DNA from: Tranzscheliella williamsii
Taxonomy: Eukaryota; Basidiomycota; Ustilaginomycetes; Ustilaginales; Ustilaginaceae
NCBI GenBank assembly: GCA_023212725.1
Contig: JALBYF010000055.1
Span: forward strand, 1-64,000
DNA length: 64,000 nucleotides
Reading direction: 5' to 3'
The notes under the pieces were generated by a model. The model ran no database searches. It saw only the letters and a list, made by a program, of their open reading frames with translations, and was not told the origin of the DNA. This document shows, one piece after another, positions 1 through 11,252 of this stretch. Position 1 is the stretch's first letter. Each line of letters begins with the position of its first letter. Made by a program: the position numbers and the translations under genes.

Positions 1-7
1 GCAGGGG

Positions 8-86
<79 letters not shown>
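1..86. repeat. Poly-G homopolymer tract
   Basis: Positions 9-48 are uninterrupted G, position 49 is A, and 50-85 are again all G. The tract lies 15 bases beyond the stop codon of RPT4, so on the transcribed strand it is a poly-C run in the 3' flank. It could be a true G-tract able to form quadruplexes, or a sequencing or assembly artefact at a contig edge. Length cannot be trusted from one assembly. Confidence 0.9.
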
Positions 87-101
87 GAAGGGAGGGGTGG
101 G

Positions 102-1328
102 CTAGATGGCGCTGTAGTCGATCTTGGACTCGTGGCGCTTGGCCTCCTGAAGCTTGCGCACGGCCTTCATAAAGTCCTCCTGGACGCAGTAGTCGCGGTC
201 GTCGCGGATGGCAAACATGCCGGCTTCGGTGGCGACATTGCGCAGGTCGGCGCCGTTGAAGCCGTCGCTAAGCTTGACGATCGCCTCGTAGTCCAACTCC
301 TCCTTCTTGGCGATCGGCTTGGTATGAATCTTGAGGATTTCCAGTCGCGACTGCTCGTTTGGCAGCGGGATTTCGATCTTGCGGTCGATTCGCCCCGGCC
401 GCATCAGTGCCGGATCCAGCGTGTCTGGCCGGTTGGTCGCCATGATCACCTTGGTCTTGCCCAGATAGTCAAAGCCGTCCATCTGATTGAGTAGCTCCAT
501 CAGCGTGCGCTGGATCTCTCGATCTGCGCTGGTCCCCTCGCTGAATCGCCGCCCACCGATGGCATCGATCTCGTCCATAAAGATGATGCACGGCTCGTGC
601 TCCTTGGCATAGCCAAACATCTCCCTCACCAGTCGAGCGCTCTCTCCAATGTACTTATCTACAATCGCGCTGGACACCACCTTGAGGAAATTCGTCTCGA
701 GCGTGCTGGCAACAGCCCGCGCCAAGAGCGTCTTACCGGTACCGGGGGGCCCGTAGAGTAGGACACCCTTGGGTGGCTTGATGCCCACTCGCATAAACAG
801 TTCCGGGTTGAGCAACGGAAGCTCGATGACTTCACGAAGCTCGCGGATCTGATCGGTCAGACCACCAATCCCTGCAAAGCTGGCGGCACCGGGGTCTTCC
901 ATGCTCATGTTGTAGACGAGCGGGTCGACTTCACGTGGCAGAATGCGCATGATCGTCAGGGTGGTCATGTCGAGCGAGACGCGGACACCCTGCTTGAGTT
1001 TGTGCTTGGGTACGCTCGCCCTGATTCCAACAACATATCGCGGACCCGAGGATGCCTTGACAATGTATCGTTCCTCATCGAGCTGCTTGAGCACTTCGCC
1101 AATGATCTGCCCGACAGATTGCAATGCCTTGATATCATCTTCGGTCTTTTCGTACGTCTTTTCGAGATCCTTCAGACCAAATCGGAGCTTTTTGAGGTTT
1201 TCAGAGAGCTCCTCGTGCTGCTTGAGCGCCTTTTTGTATGCTGTCAACGCCTTATCCTTGGCAGGGTCCGAGGACAGCACCGGCTCAGCGGCAGGTTGTG
1301 TTGAAGACGAGGGCGTTGGATCAGCCAT
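102..1328 (-). CDS. RPT4: 26S proteasome regulatory subunit Rpt4 (AAA ATPase)
   Basis: Encodes a 408-residue AAA+ ATPase, one of six that form the base ring of the 19S proteasome cap, which unfolds ubiquitinated substrates and feeds them into the 20S core. An N-terminal coiled coil (about residues 28-70) precedes an OB-like domain (about 85-140). The Walker A motif GPPGTGKT is at 193-200, the Walker B motif IIFMDEID at 248-255, sensor 1 ATNRPD at 297-302, and the arginine-finger block RPGRIDR at about 310-316. The C-terminus (KIDYSAI) has no HbYX motif, as is usual for Rpt4 and unlike Rpt2, Rpt3 and Rpt5. The length is normal for the family and the gene has no introns. It is divergent from the clathrin gene, with about 1.2 kb between the starts. 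Assignment to Rpt4 rather than another Rpt subunit rests on overall sequence recall. Confidence 0.95.
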   Translation of the reverse strand: MADPTPSSSTQPAAEPVLSSDPAKDKALTAYKKALKQHEELSENLKKLRFGLKDLEKTYEKTEDDIKALQSVGQIIGEVLKQLDEERYIVKASSGPRYVVGIRASVPKHKLKQGVRVSLDMTTLTIMRILPREVDPLVYNMSMEDPGAASFAGIGGLTDQIRELREVIELPLLNPELFMRVGIKPPKGVLLYGPPGTGKTLLARAVASTLETNFLKVVSSAIVDKYIGESARLVREMFGYAKEHEPCIIFMDEIDAIGGRRFSEGTSADREIQRTLMELLNQMDGFDYLGKTKVIMATNRPDTLDPALMRPGRIDRKIEIPLPNEQSRLEILKIHTKPIAKKEELDYEAIVKLSDGFNGADLRNVATEAGMFAIRDDRDYCVQEDFMKAVRKLQEAKRHESKIDYSAI

Positions 1329-2512
1329 CTTCTATATCGTACAGACGTCGATTCAGCCAGTTAAAACGGACCAAGAGGATACGTCCAAGCGTGCGCCTTT
1401 CTCTAGTGCCTGAACAGAGGACAAAGTGTCCGCTTTGGAGAAGTCAATGGGAGGAAGACGGTCGGGAACGGGGCAAGGTGGTGATGTGTGAATCCAAGTT
1501 GACGACGGCCAAGTGGAGCAGGCCTTTAGCAGAACGCGCGTCGCTGCTAACGGAGAAGCACACACACTTTCTAGGCCGAGAAAGACAGAGAGAAGCGTGA
1601 GCTGCGATCAATTCAGGCTTCGATCAGCCACCCACGAAATCAACTAACATAGGGGGTTTTAGGAAAGGGAAATATACAATCTCACAAACAACAAAACCCA
1701 TGCGATCGGGCAAAGAGTTGGCGCCGTTAATAAACAAGTAAATTATATATTTCCCGCTCTGGCCTCACTCCAAATACAGACGTGTCAAGTGCGTGGCAGT
1801 TGAAAGGTAACTCAGCGTACTAGCTAGTTTACAGTTGTCTCGAGGTCCAAATACAAGCAAGCTAGAAGATGCGAGTTTCTATTACAAATACAGTAATCGT
1901 ACGTACTATAACATCTGCCAAGCCGCTGTAATCCTAGTGAATTGGGATGTGTATTCGTGTTGTTTCGACTGCTTTCTTCTCGTGGCCTCGCTGTTGCAGC
2001 TGGCAGATTGACCTGTGCGCTCGGTCTCAGTCTCATCTTGCCCTGACTTAGCCTTTGGCTTGGCCTTGACTTCGCTTTGACCCGTGCCTCTGCCTTCTCG
2101 CTGGGAACTAAGCACAGGGCACTGGGCACGGCGCGCTCGATTCTCGTCACGCAACAACCATCCATCACCACCATCTTCCTCCTCCATTATCCCATCCTCA
2201 TTGTCTCGGTGTATATTGTCTTTTGCGCAGTGTTCGCCTAGTGCCCGCTATCCTCCACGATACCTCCGTGCGACTGTCCGACACCGATTTCAAAAGACCG
2301 GACGGCGTTCCTATCCACAGCATCTAAGGCTCGCGTCTGGTCATCTCTGCCGATCGTTTGACGGGGCAAGTGCTTCCTCAGCCTTGCCATTGGCTCCTGT
2401 CAGCCTCTTTCTTACAACAGCGAGTTACACAAGCCTTGTCACCTCGGCTTAGGTTCGTCACTGCCCCAATCACCGCTACGTCTCCCTGACCTCACACAAG
2501 CAGCTCGCAAAC
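1329..2512. promoter_or_regulatory. Divergent promoter region, RPT4 / clathrin heavy chain
   Basis: This 1.2 kb spacer separates two outward-facing housekeeping genes and must hold both promoters. It contains only short open frames with no recognisable protein features. The stretch 2180-2510 is pyrimidine-rich just before the clathrin ATG, typical of a fungal 5' leader. No clear TATA box was seen near either start. Confidence 0.5.
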
Positions 2513-5500
2513 ATGGCGGACAAACCCATCAACTTCTCCGAGCATGTCCAGCTAACCAACGTCGGCATCGCTGCCGAGAGCATCTCCTTCGCCAATGTCA
2601 CGCTCGAGTCAGAGAACTTCGTTTGCGTACGCGAAAACGTCAATGGCCAGAACTCCGTCGTCATCGTCAATCTGAATGATATCAGCGATATGTAAGTAGA
2701 CCTAACTCGGCCGCGTTAACACGCTTCGTAGCTAGTTGCTGACCTTCCATGTTTCCTTACCGCTTGCATCCGCTGTACGTAACAGTATGAGGAGACCAAT
2801 CACTGCTGATTCGGCTATCATGAACCCTGTCGAGAAGATCATTGCCCTCAAATCAGCACGCCAATTGCAGATCTTCAACATTGAGGCGAAATCCAAGGTA
2901 AAGTCCCACCTCATGCAGGAGGACGTCACCTTCTGGAAGTGGATCAACAACACTACTCTCGGTGTTGTTACCGAAACAGCAGTATATCACTGGACGACGC
3001 AAGGCGAGACCGCGCCAGCTAAGGTCTTTGACCGACACGTCAGCTTGCAAGGAACTCAAATCATCAACTACCGTGCCAGTCTCGATGAGAAATGGCTCGT
3101 CCTCATCGGCATTTCGGGCAACACCACCGGCGCACCCAACGCTTTCCGTGTCAAGGGATCCATGCAGCTCTACAGCCGCGAGCGTGGTGTATCACAGCCA
3201 ATCGAAGGACATGCCGCCGCTTTTGCCGAGCTCAAGTCGGATACAGCTCCCAACCCGTTCAAGCTCTTCACCTTTGCCAACCGCACCGCCACCGGAGCCA
3301 AGCTGCACGTCGTAGAGATCGATCACCAGAACGGTCAGCCCGCTTTCACCAAAAAAGCGGTCGATGTATTCTTCCCACCAGAAGCCACCAACGATTTTCC
3401 GGTGGCCATGCAGGTCAGCAAGCGATACGGCATCGTCTACCTCGTCACAAAGTATGGCTTCATCCATCTTTACGATCTCGAAAGCGGCGCCTGTATCTAC
3501 ATGAACCGAATCTCGGGCGACACCATCTTTGTCACGGCCGAACACGAGTCAACCAGCGGCATTATCGGTATCAACCGTAAGGGACAGGTCTTGTCCGTAT
3601 CTGTCGATGAGAATACCGTCATCCCATACATTCTTCGTACGCTCAACAACTCCGAGCTTGCCTTCAAGCTGGCCTCGCGAGGCGATCTTCCAGGTGCCGA
3701 CGATCTTTATCTGCAACAGTTCCACTCCCTCTTCAGCACAGGACAGTACGGAGAGGCTGCCAAGATCGCCGCCAACTCGCCCCGCGGTATTCTCCGAACG
3801 GCACAAACCATCGAGCAGTTCAAGCAGGTCCCCAACCAGCCCGGCACCCTCTCTCCTATCCTCCAGTACTTTGGTATCCTTCTCGAAAAGGGCACCCTCA
3901 ACACCTTCGAGTCTCTCGAGCTGGCTCGGCCCGTTCTTAACCAGGGCCGAAAGCACCTACTGGAGAAGTGGCTTAAGGAAAGCAAGATTGAGTGCAGCGA
4001 GGAGCTCGGTGATATTGTCAGGCAACATGACATGAACCTGGCACTTAGCGTCTATCTTCGAGCCAATGTACCCAACAAGGTCGTCGCCTGTTTTGCCGAG
4101 ACCGGACAGTTCGACAAGATCGTCCTCTATGCCAAGAAGGTCGGCTACACACCCGATTATGCCGCTCTTCTCCAGCACATTGTCCGAACCAGCCCCGAAA
4201 AGGGAGCCGAATTTGCGAGCAGCCTGGTTGGCGATGAGTCTGGGCCACTGGTGGACATCGAGAGAGTAACCGATATCTTCATGAGCCAGAATATGATCCA
4301 GCAGGCCACGAGCTTCTTGTTGGATGCTCTTAAGGATAACAAGCCTGAGCAGGCTCATCTCCAGACTCGCCTCCTCGAGATGAACTTGGTCAACGCTCCT
4401 CAGGTCGCTGATGCGATCCTCGGAAACGAAATGTTCACCCACTACGACCGACCTCGCATTGCCAACCTCTGTGAGAAGGCTGGCCTCTTGCAACGAGCCC
4501 TTGAGCACTACGAGGACAACGCTGACATCAAGCGAGTGGTTGTGCACACAAACCTACTTCAGGCCGACTGGCTCGTCACCTACTTTGGCAAGCTCACCGT
4601 CGAGCAGTCACTGGAATGTCTCAAAGAGATGCTCAAGGTCAACATCCGACAAAACCTCCAGGTTGTCGTCCAGATCGCCACCAAATACTCTGACCTGCTC
4701 GGTCCCGTCAAGCTTATCGAGATGTTCGAGTCCTTCAAGTCCTTCGAGGGTCTGTACTACTATCTTGGCTCAGTGGTCAATCTGTCCACTGACGCCGAAG
4801 TGCACTTCAAGTACATTCAGGCCGCCACTCGTACCGGCCAAATCCGGGAGGTCGAGCGTATCTGCAGGGAGTCCAATCACTACAACCCCGAAAAGGTCAA
4901 GAACTTCCTCAAAGAGGCCAAGCTCTCGGACCAGCTCCCTCTCATCATTGTCTGCGACCGATTCGACTTTGTTCATGATTTGGTGCTCTACCTTTACCAG
5001 AACATGCTGATCAACTTCATCGAAGTGTACGTCCAGCGTGTCAACTCGTCACGAACTCCTCAGGTCATTGGCGGTCTGCTAGATGTCGACTGCGACGAGG
5101 GTGTCATCAAGAACCTCTTGCAGTCTGTGACGGGCCCCATTCCTGTCGACGAGCTCGTTGAAGAGGTCGAGAAGCGCAACCGGCTCAAGCTCATCCTGCC
5201 CTGGCTCCAGTCGAAGATCGAAGCCGGTCACCAGGACCAGCCGCTTTACAATGCCATGGCCAAGATCGCCATCGACAGCAACAACAATCCCGAGACCTTC
5301 CTCAAGGAGAACAATCTCTATGATCCCCGAGTGGTCGGCAAGTACTGCGAGAAGCGCGACCCTTACCTCGCCTACATCGCCTACGCCAAAGGCTTCTGCG
5401 ATGATGAGTTGATCACCATCACGAACGACAATTCGATGTTCAAGCATCAGGCGCGATACCTCGTCAAGAGAAGGCAGCTCGACTTGTGGGCCCAGGTTCT

Positions 5501-7682
5501 CACGTCCGACAATGTTCATCGCCGCCAGCTTGTCGAACAGGTCAGCTCTACAGCCGTTCCCGAGTCGACCAACCCCGACGATGTTTCTGCCACGGTTAAA
5601 GCCTTCATGGCAGCCGACCTGCCCCACGAGCTCATCGAGCTGCTTGAAAAGATCATCTTGGAGCCATCAGCCTTCAGCGACAACAGGAGCCTGCAAAACC
5701 TCCTTCTTCTGACTGCCGTCCGAACCGACAAGGGAAAGGTGATGAACTACATCGACAGGCTGAACGGCTATGATGTCGAAGAGATTGCCAAGATTGCCAT
5801 CGACCACGGCCTCTACGAGGAGGCCTTCCGCATCTTTTCCAAGGCCGAGCAGCACGAAGATGCTATGAACGTCCTTGTCGAGCACATTGTCTCGATCGAC
5901 CGAGGTCAGCAGTACGCCAACAAGCTGAACAAGCCGGCTATCTGGTCTCGGCTCGGTAAGGCTCAGCTCGACGGTTTGCGAGTCAAGGATGCCATCGACT
6001 CGTACGTCAAGGCGGAAGATCCGTCCAACTATGAAGAGGTTATCGAGATTGCCGAGCACGCTGGCCGGGAGGAGGAACTGATCCGCTATCTTCAGATGGC
6101 CCGTAAGAAGGCCCGTGAGCCCAAGATCGATACCGAATACGCCTACTGCTTGGCCAAAGCAAACCGACTGGCGGATATGGAGGAGTTCCTCGGCATGACC
6201 AACGTCGCCGACATCCTCAGCGTAGGTGAAAAGTGCTTCAACGACGAGCTGTACGAGGCTGCCAAGCTGCTCTTTACCAGCGTTTCCAACTATGCCCGCC
6301 TTGCTACGACTCTTGTCTACCTTGGCGACTACCAAGGTGCTGTTGATGCCGCGCGAAAGGCTGGAAACACGAGCGTCTGGAAGCAGGTGCATGCTGCCTG
6401 TCTGAGCAAACGCGAGTTCAAGCTTTCGCAGATCGCCGGTCTTGCCATCATCCCGCACGCCGAGGAGCTGCCAAGCTTGATCAAGGCCTACGAGGCTCAA
6501 GGCTTGTTCGACGAGTTGCTCAATCTGCTTGAGCAGGCGCTCGGCTTGGAACGTGCGCATATGGGCGTCTTCACCCAGACCGGCGTGGCTCTCGCCAAGT
6601 ACAGGCCGGAGCGTCTGATGGAGCACCTGAAGCTCTACTGGTCGCGCTCGAACCTGCCGCAACTTATCAAGGTTGCCGAACAGAGCCATCTTTGGTCCGA
6701 GCTTGTCTACCTGTACACCAAGTATGACGAGATGGATAATGCTGCTCTGGCCACCATGGAGCACGCCGCCGACGCCTGGGATCATGACCAGTTCAAGGCT
6801 ATCCTGCCCAAGGTTGCCAACGTCGAGATCTACTACCGAGCGTTGACCTTCTACTTGGAACAGCATCCTTTGCTGCTCAACGATCTGTTGACCGTCCTGG
6901 CCAAGCGGATCGACCATGGCCGCGTGGTTCGCATGTTCAAGAAGAGGGACAATGACAACGTGCCGCTGATCCGTGGCTACCTGATGTCGGTGCAGCACCA
7001 CAACCTGGAAGCTGTCAACGATGCCTACAACGACCTATTGATCGAGGAGGAGGACTACGAGACGCTGCGCTCTTCGATCGACGGATACGACAACTACGAT
7101 GCGCTAGCGCTGGCGTCTCGGCTGGAGAAGCACGACTTGCTCGAATTCCGACGGCTGGCTGCGCACCTGTACAAGAAGAACGAGCGGTGGACGGAGAGCA
7201 TTGCGCTGAGCAAGACGGACAAGCTCTTCCGCGACGCCATCGAGACGGCGGCGGGATCGAACACGGAGGAGGTGGCCGAGGATTTGCTGAGCTATTTTGT
7301 CGACATTGGCAACAAGGAGTGCTATGCGGCGACGCTGTTCGCGTGCTACGACCTGATCCGGCCGGACGTGGTTATGGAGCTGTCGTGGCGCCACGGGCTG
7401 GGCGACTTTACCATGCCGTACCAGCTGCAGAGCATGCGCGACCAGAGCAGCAAGCTCAAGCGGCTCGAGAAGGAGGTGCGCGAGCGCGCCAACAAGGACT
7501 CGGCGCGCGAGCGCGAGGACGAGGACGCACCCATCATCGGTCCCGGCGGTCTCGGCGCCCCCAAGCTCATCACCGCCGGCGCCACCGGCCTCCCCGCCGC
7601 GCCCATGGGCATGGCCCCGGCCTACCCCGCCAACCTCAACGGCGGCATCTACGCCCAGCCAACCGGCGCCGGCCTCTTCTGA
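2513..7682 (+). CDS. CHC1: Clathrin heavy chain
   Basis: Encodes the triskelion-forming coat protein of clathrin vesicles in endocytosis and trans-Golgi/endosome traffic. Two exons are proposed, 2513-2691 and 2786-7682. The 94-nt intron has donor GTAAGT and acceptor CAG, and splicing joins NDISD to [11 protein letters not shown], restoring the conserved N-terminal beta-propeller. The product is 1691 residues, close to the usual 1,650-1,700. The propeller spans about residues 1-330, followed by the linker and then the alpha-solenoid of heavy-chain repeats through about residue 1,560. The trimerisation region follows and the tail is rich in Gly, Ala and Pro. The ATG at 2513 matches the family start ([14 protein letters not shown]); an in-frame ATG at 2736 lies inside the intron and is not the start. 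The gene ends 221 bases from the convergent SNX4 stop. Confidence 0.97.
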
Positions 7683-7903
7683 GCTCTCCGTGCGCGCATT
7701 CCCCCCTCTCTTCCCTGCCGTTCCGCGCCCCCCCTTTCCCGCCCCTGTAAATCTACCCTGCCTGCGATCCCGCTCTCAACTGAATCCGTTACTCTATGAT
7801 CACTTCTGCCTATTGCGTCCGCCCGGGGGGTCGCCACTCGATGCACGGTGGTGCGCGCACGAAGGGGCAGTGCGTGGCTGTGCATGCGGGAGTGCAGGGG
7901 GGG

Positions 7904-9806
7904 CTAAGGGACACGAATGCGGTCGAGCTGGGAGGTGAGGTCGTCGAAGAGGGCGAGGAGGTTTGTGTGGAGGGTGATCTGGCCGTGGGCGTGGGTGGCG
8001 AGGATGTGTTTGATCTCGAGCTGTTTTGCTTGGGCAAAGATGCGGTGTTCGCGGAGGAGTTGGTTGTTGAAGGCGTGCGAGGTGTCGTGGGCGGCGGTGA
8101 CGGCGTCCTGGAGTTCGGTGATGCGCGAGTCGAGGCGCTGCATGCGGGCGACGCGCGTGCGCTCCTCGTCGACACCGCGCAGGTGGTCCATCTTGTCCTT
8201 CAGATAGCCGCCCAACCCCGCCCCGCGCACGCCGCCGTGTCCGTGCCCCGCACCATACGGCGACGAAAGCGACGCAAGCCGGTCCCGCTCCGTCACCACC
8301 CCCGACAGATAGTCGGTCAGCTCCTCGAAATCCAGCTGCTTGGTATCGCGCAGCTTCAGCACCGACCGGTGCGACCGCGCATACGACAGCAGCGCCTGCG
8401 ACTGCGACAGCATCGCATCCGTAGACTTGGCCGTCTGCCCACACACACCAACAGCAAGCCCGGAAAAGAGGTGTCAGCATCGCAAATCTAGCCCGAGTGG
8501 TGCGTAGCGTGATGGGATGCCCGCCGCAAGCAGAACGTACCGTGGCTCTTTGCAGTCGAGAAAACTCGAGCATCGCAGCGGCAAACTTGTTGAGCGGCTC
8601 GGTGATGCCGCTCTCGAGATAGCCGAGTCCCTCTATGCTGGTTGCGAAATCCTCGTAGTCGGTGGCAAGGTCTTCCAGTGCGGTTCCCATTTGCGGTGCA
8701 AAGACGTCGCCAAAGGGCAGCGCTAGGGGCCGAGGTCAGTAAGCGTTCCATATGGCGTCAGAAACGGGTCTTTCTTTCGGGCACGGAACGAGAGAGCGAC
8801 GGCGCTGAGGCGGTGCCATGGAGCACTCGGAGCTGCCCGGCGCGCTGCCATTGAGGGCAGCTCGAGGGCACACAGCAAACAGTCTGCTTGGCGGTAGGAC
8901 GAGCGGTGGACGACAATAGGCGGGCTTTTTCAACAGTCACAGGACCGAGAGGATGTACTTACCGGATATGCGATTGCGGTTCCTGGAGAGGACACGCTCG
9001 GTACCGGAGAGGCCTTCTTCGAGTTTTTCGATGCTCTCCCTGATCTCGACGAACCTGTCGTCTGGTTTGCGAATCTTGCTAAAGGCGTTCAGGAGGGTGT
9101 CGCTGAGGCTGTCAAGCAGGCTGGGTGGGCCAGCGTTTTCCACCTGCGATCCGGAGATGAGGGTGGAGCTGCCGGAAGCTTGGTTGGGGAGACTGTAAGC
9201 CGAGTTGTGAGCATGCATGTCGACCTGCCACTCGGAACTCTCGAGGAAGTTTCGCAGCAGCTGGCTTCTCTGAAGTGTGGGATGGCGGCAGATGCGTTCG
9301 AGGAAGAGCTGAAGCTCCTGGGTGCGCCTCTCTATGAACTCGGTACTGAACCTGTCGCCGGTGAGGTACTCGAGGCGGTGCTTCTCTGGAAGTGGCGCGA
9401 CGACACAGGCGGGGAAGTCGCGCTTGAGACCGTCGCGCAGAAAGGTAAAGTCGTTGAATCTGCGCCTGGTGGCCATGTAGGTGCGTGAAAAGTGTGGCAG
9501 ATTGGTCTCTGCGCGGATGCCATAGCTTATGAAGGCATCCTTCTGACCCTCCATCTCCTTGCGAGGGTCAAGCACCTGGACCATCAGCTGGCCGGCCCAG
9601 GTGAGCTCGGCCGAGTCATCGCCGGAGGCCAGAGCCCCTGGATTGCGGGTTGTAGCAGACGCAGACGAAGACGAGGCGGCGGGGTGTGCGGAAGAAGGCC
9701 CGGCAGCCGCAAAGCTGGGAGTGGTGGAGAAGACCGGCTGCGAGTGGGAACTGCTCTCGCGATTCTCCCACGTTACCGAGGTGAACGTGTCCTCTTCGTT
9801 CTCCAT
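7904..9806 (-). CDS. SNX4: Sorting nexin Snx4/Atg24 (PX-BAR)
   Basis: A phosphoinositide-binding sorting nexin for endosome-to-Golgi recycling. In yeast, Snx4/Atg24 is also needed for selective autophagy. Three exons are proposed, read from high to low coordinates: 9806-8963, 8722-8541 and 8434-7904. Introns are 240 and 106 nt with GTAAGT and GTACGT donors and AG acceptors. The predicted protein is 518 residues. A Ser/Ala-rich N-terminus of about 65 residues is followed by a PX domain (about 70-195) with the basic RRRFNDF motif that contacts PI3P. Then comes a long helical BAR-like region (about 240-518) that includes KFAAAMLEFSRLQRAT, joined across intron 2 to TAKSTDAM. The frame stays open upstream to 10103, but the ATG at 9806 (MENEEDTF) is preferred because the upstream stretch looks untranslated. 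The gene is head to head with FIS1. Confidence 0.88.
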
Positions 9807-10506
9807 CCTGTATGGGCTGCTCCAGACCGAACGGATCCACGTAGGAGGGGAGCAGACGGAACGAGAAGCAGGATAGGTGAGTGGGTGAAGAGATGGCTGA
9901 AGGCCGACTGACTGGCGAGCAAGGTGCCAAGTGCGAGGTGCGAGGAGCGAGGCGCGAGGAGGATGGAGGATGGATGAGGAGAAAAGCCATCCTCGAGCTG
10001 CTCGACTCTTCTCCACTTTCTGGTTCGGCGACTGAGCCACCAAACGCTCAGCACTCACACTCCAATTCGTTGACACTTCCAACTCACACTCCCAGCTCAA
10101 CACTCATGACTCCCTATCGCCTACCGAGCAGGCGACAGAGTGTAAGGCCGCCGCATCCAATCGTGCGCGCACGGCCTCCTCTTCCGTCGACCGGAATCTA
10201 ACATGCAATGAAATCTAACACCGCCCGCCCGCGTCTGTTATGCGTTCGGCTCAGCTCTCGTGATTCACAGCCACCTGCGGCTGCTCAGCCAGACTGCCTC
10301 CCATCGAGACGGCGAGTGCATTGTCTGCTTTGCTTGCGTCCACCGGCATTGCCATCTCGCTCCATCACGCTGCGACTTTTGCCTTTGCACGCTTGCCGAC
10401 CACGGATCCACTGGTGGGAGAGACCCGTATCGCAGCTGCGTTGTATTCTGGAGCGGCGAGAGGAGCCAAGCGTGCGACTGCGACTGCTGTTGTTCGAGAG
10501 GGAGTC
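9807..10506. promoter_or_regulatory. Divergent promoter region, SNX4 / FIS1
   Basis: About 700 bases separate the proposed SNX4 and FIS1 start codons, so the two genes probably share a bidirectional control region. Short open frames here lack protein-like features. No TATA box stands out. Confidence 0.5.
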
Positions 10507-11095
10507 ATGTCGCTGCCGTACGCGGCGGATGCGGAGACGTCGCTGTCGGCGTCGGAGCTGTCGGTGCTGCGGGTGCAGTACGAGGCGGAGCTGGCGGCGG
10601 GGCATGTGACGACGCAGACCAAGTTCAACTATGCCTGGGGGCTGGTCAAGAGCAAGCAGCGCGGCGATATGAGCAGTGGGCTCGGCCTGCTCACCGAGAT
10701 CTACCGCTCCGACCCGCCGCGCCGCCGCGAGTGCCTCTACTACCTCTCCCTCGGCCACTACAAGATGGGCAACTACGACGAGGCGCGTCGCTTCAACGGT
10801 ACGTCGCGCGCGCGCCCCGCTTGCCGTGCTGTGGGCTGACCTCTCCCTCGTCCCGCACAGCCCTGCTCATCGAGCGCGAACCCAACAACCTACAGGCCCA
10901 AAGCCTCCACCAGCTCATCGAGAAGGGCGTCGCCCGAGGTACGTCCTCTCTTTTCGCTTCTGCGCCGCGCCTCCCACTAACATCCACCACCGCTCGCTCC
11001 CTACAGAAGGCTACATCGGCATGGCGCTCATCGGCGGCGCCGCGGCCGTGGCCAGCATCGCCATCGCCGGCCTCATGCGCCGCGGCCGCCGCTGA
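10507..11095 (+). CDS. FIS1: Mitochondrial/peroxisomal fission protein Fis1
   Basis: A tail-anchored outer-membrane adaptor that helps recruit the dynamin-related fission GTPase to mitochondria and peroxisomes. Three exons are proposed: 10507-10798, 10861-10938 and 11007-11095. Introns are 62 and 68 nt, both with GTACGT donors. The spliced protein is 152 residues, the same size as human and close to yeast Fis1. The TPR-like helical bundle is visible ([11 protein letters not shown], then [20 protein letters not shown], then [20 protein letters not shown]). The C-terminus is one hydrophobic anchor, [20 protein letters not shown], followed by the basic tail MRRGRR typical of mitochondrial or peroxisomal tail anchors. 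The stop lies 157 bases from the convergent HPP gene. Confidence 0.95.
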
Positions 11096-11252
11096 GCTCG
11101 TCGCATCCACTGCCCGCGTTTTGCAATTCACTATCAGGAGTCTCCCCGCGGCTGGCGTCAACGCACGCGCATTTCGCTTGACTCCCGGCCCGTGCGTCTG
11201 TGTATACAACAGTAGAGAGGTGTGTAAAAGCTGCGGACGGGAGGGAGGGTAG

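Noticed and set aside
2736..2786. Start codon at 2736 for the clathrin gene
   Set aside because: It falls inside the intron 2692-2785; the conserved N-terminus requires the exon starting at 2513.
5667..7001. 444-codon open frame antisense to the clathrin heavy chain
   Set aside because: It lies entirely opposite a strongly conserved coding exon, has no recognisable domain, and its codons mirror the biased GC-rich codon use of the sense strand.
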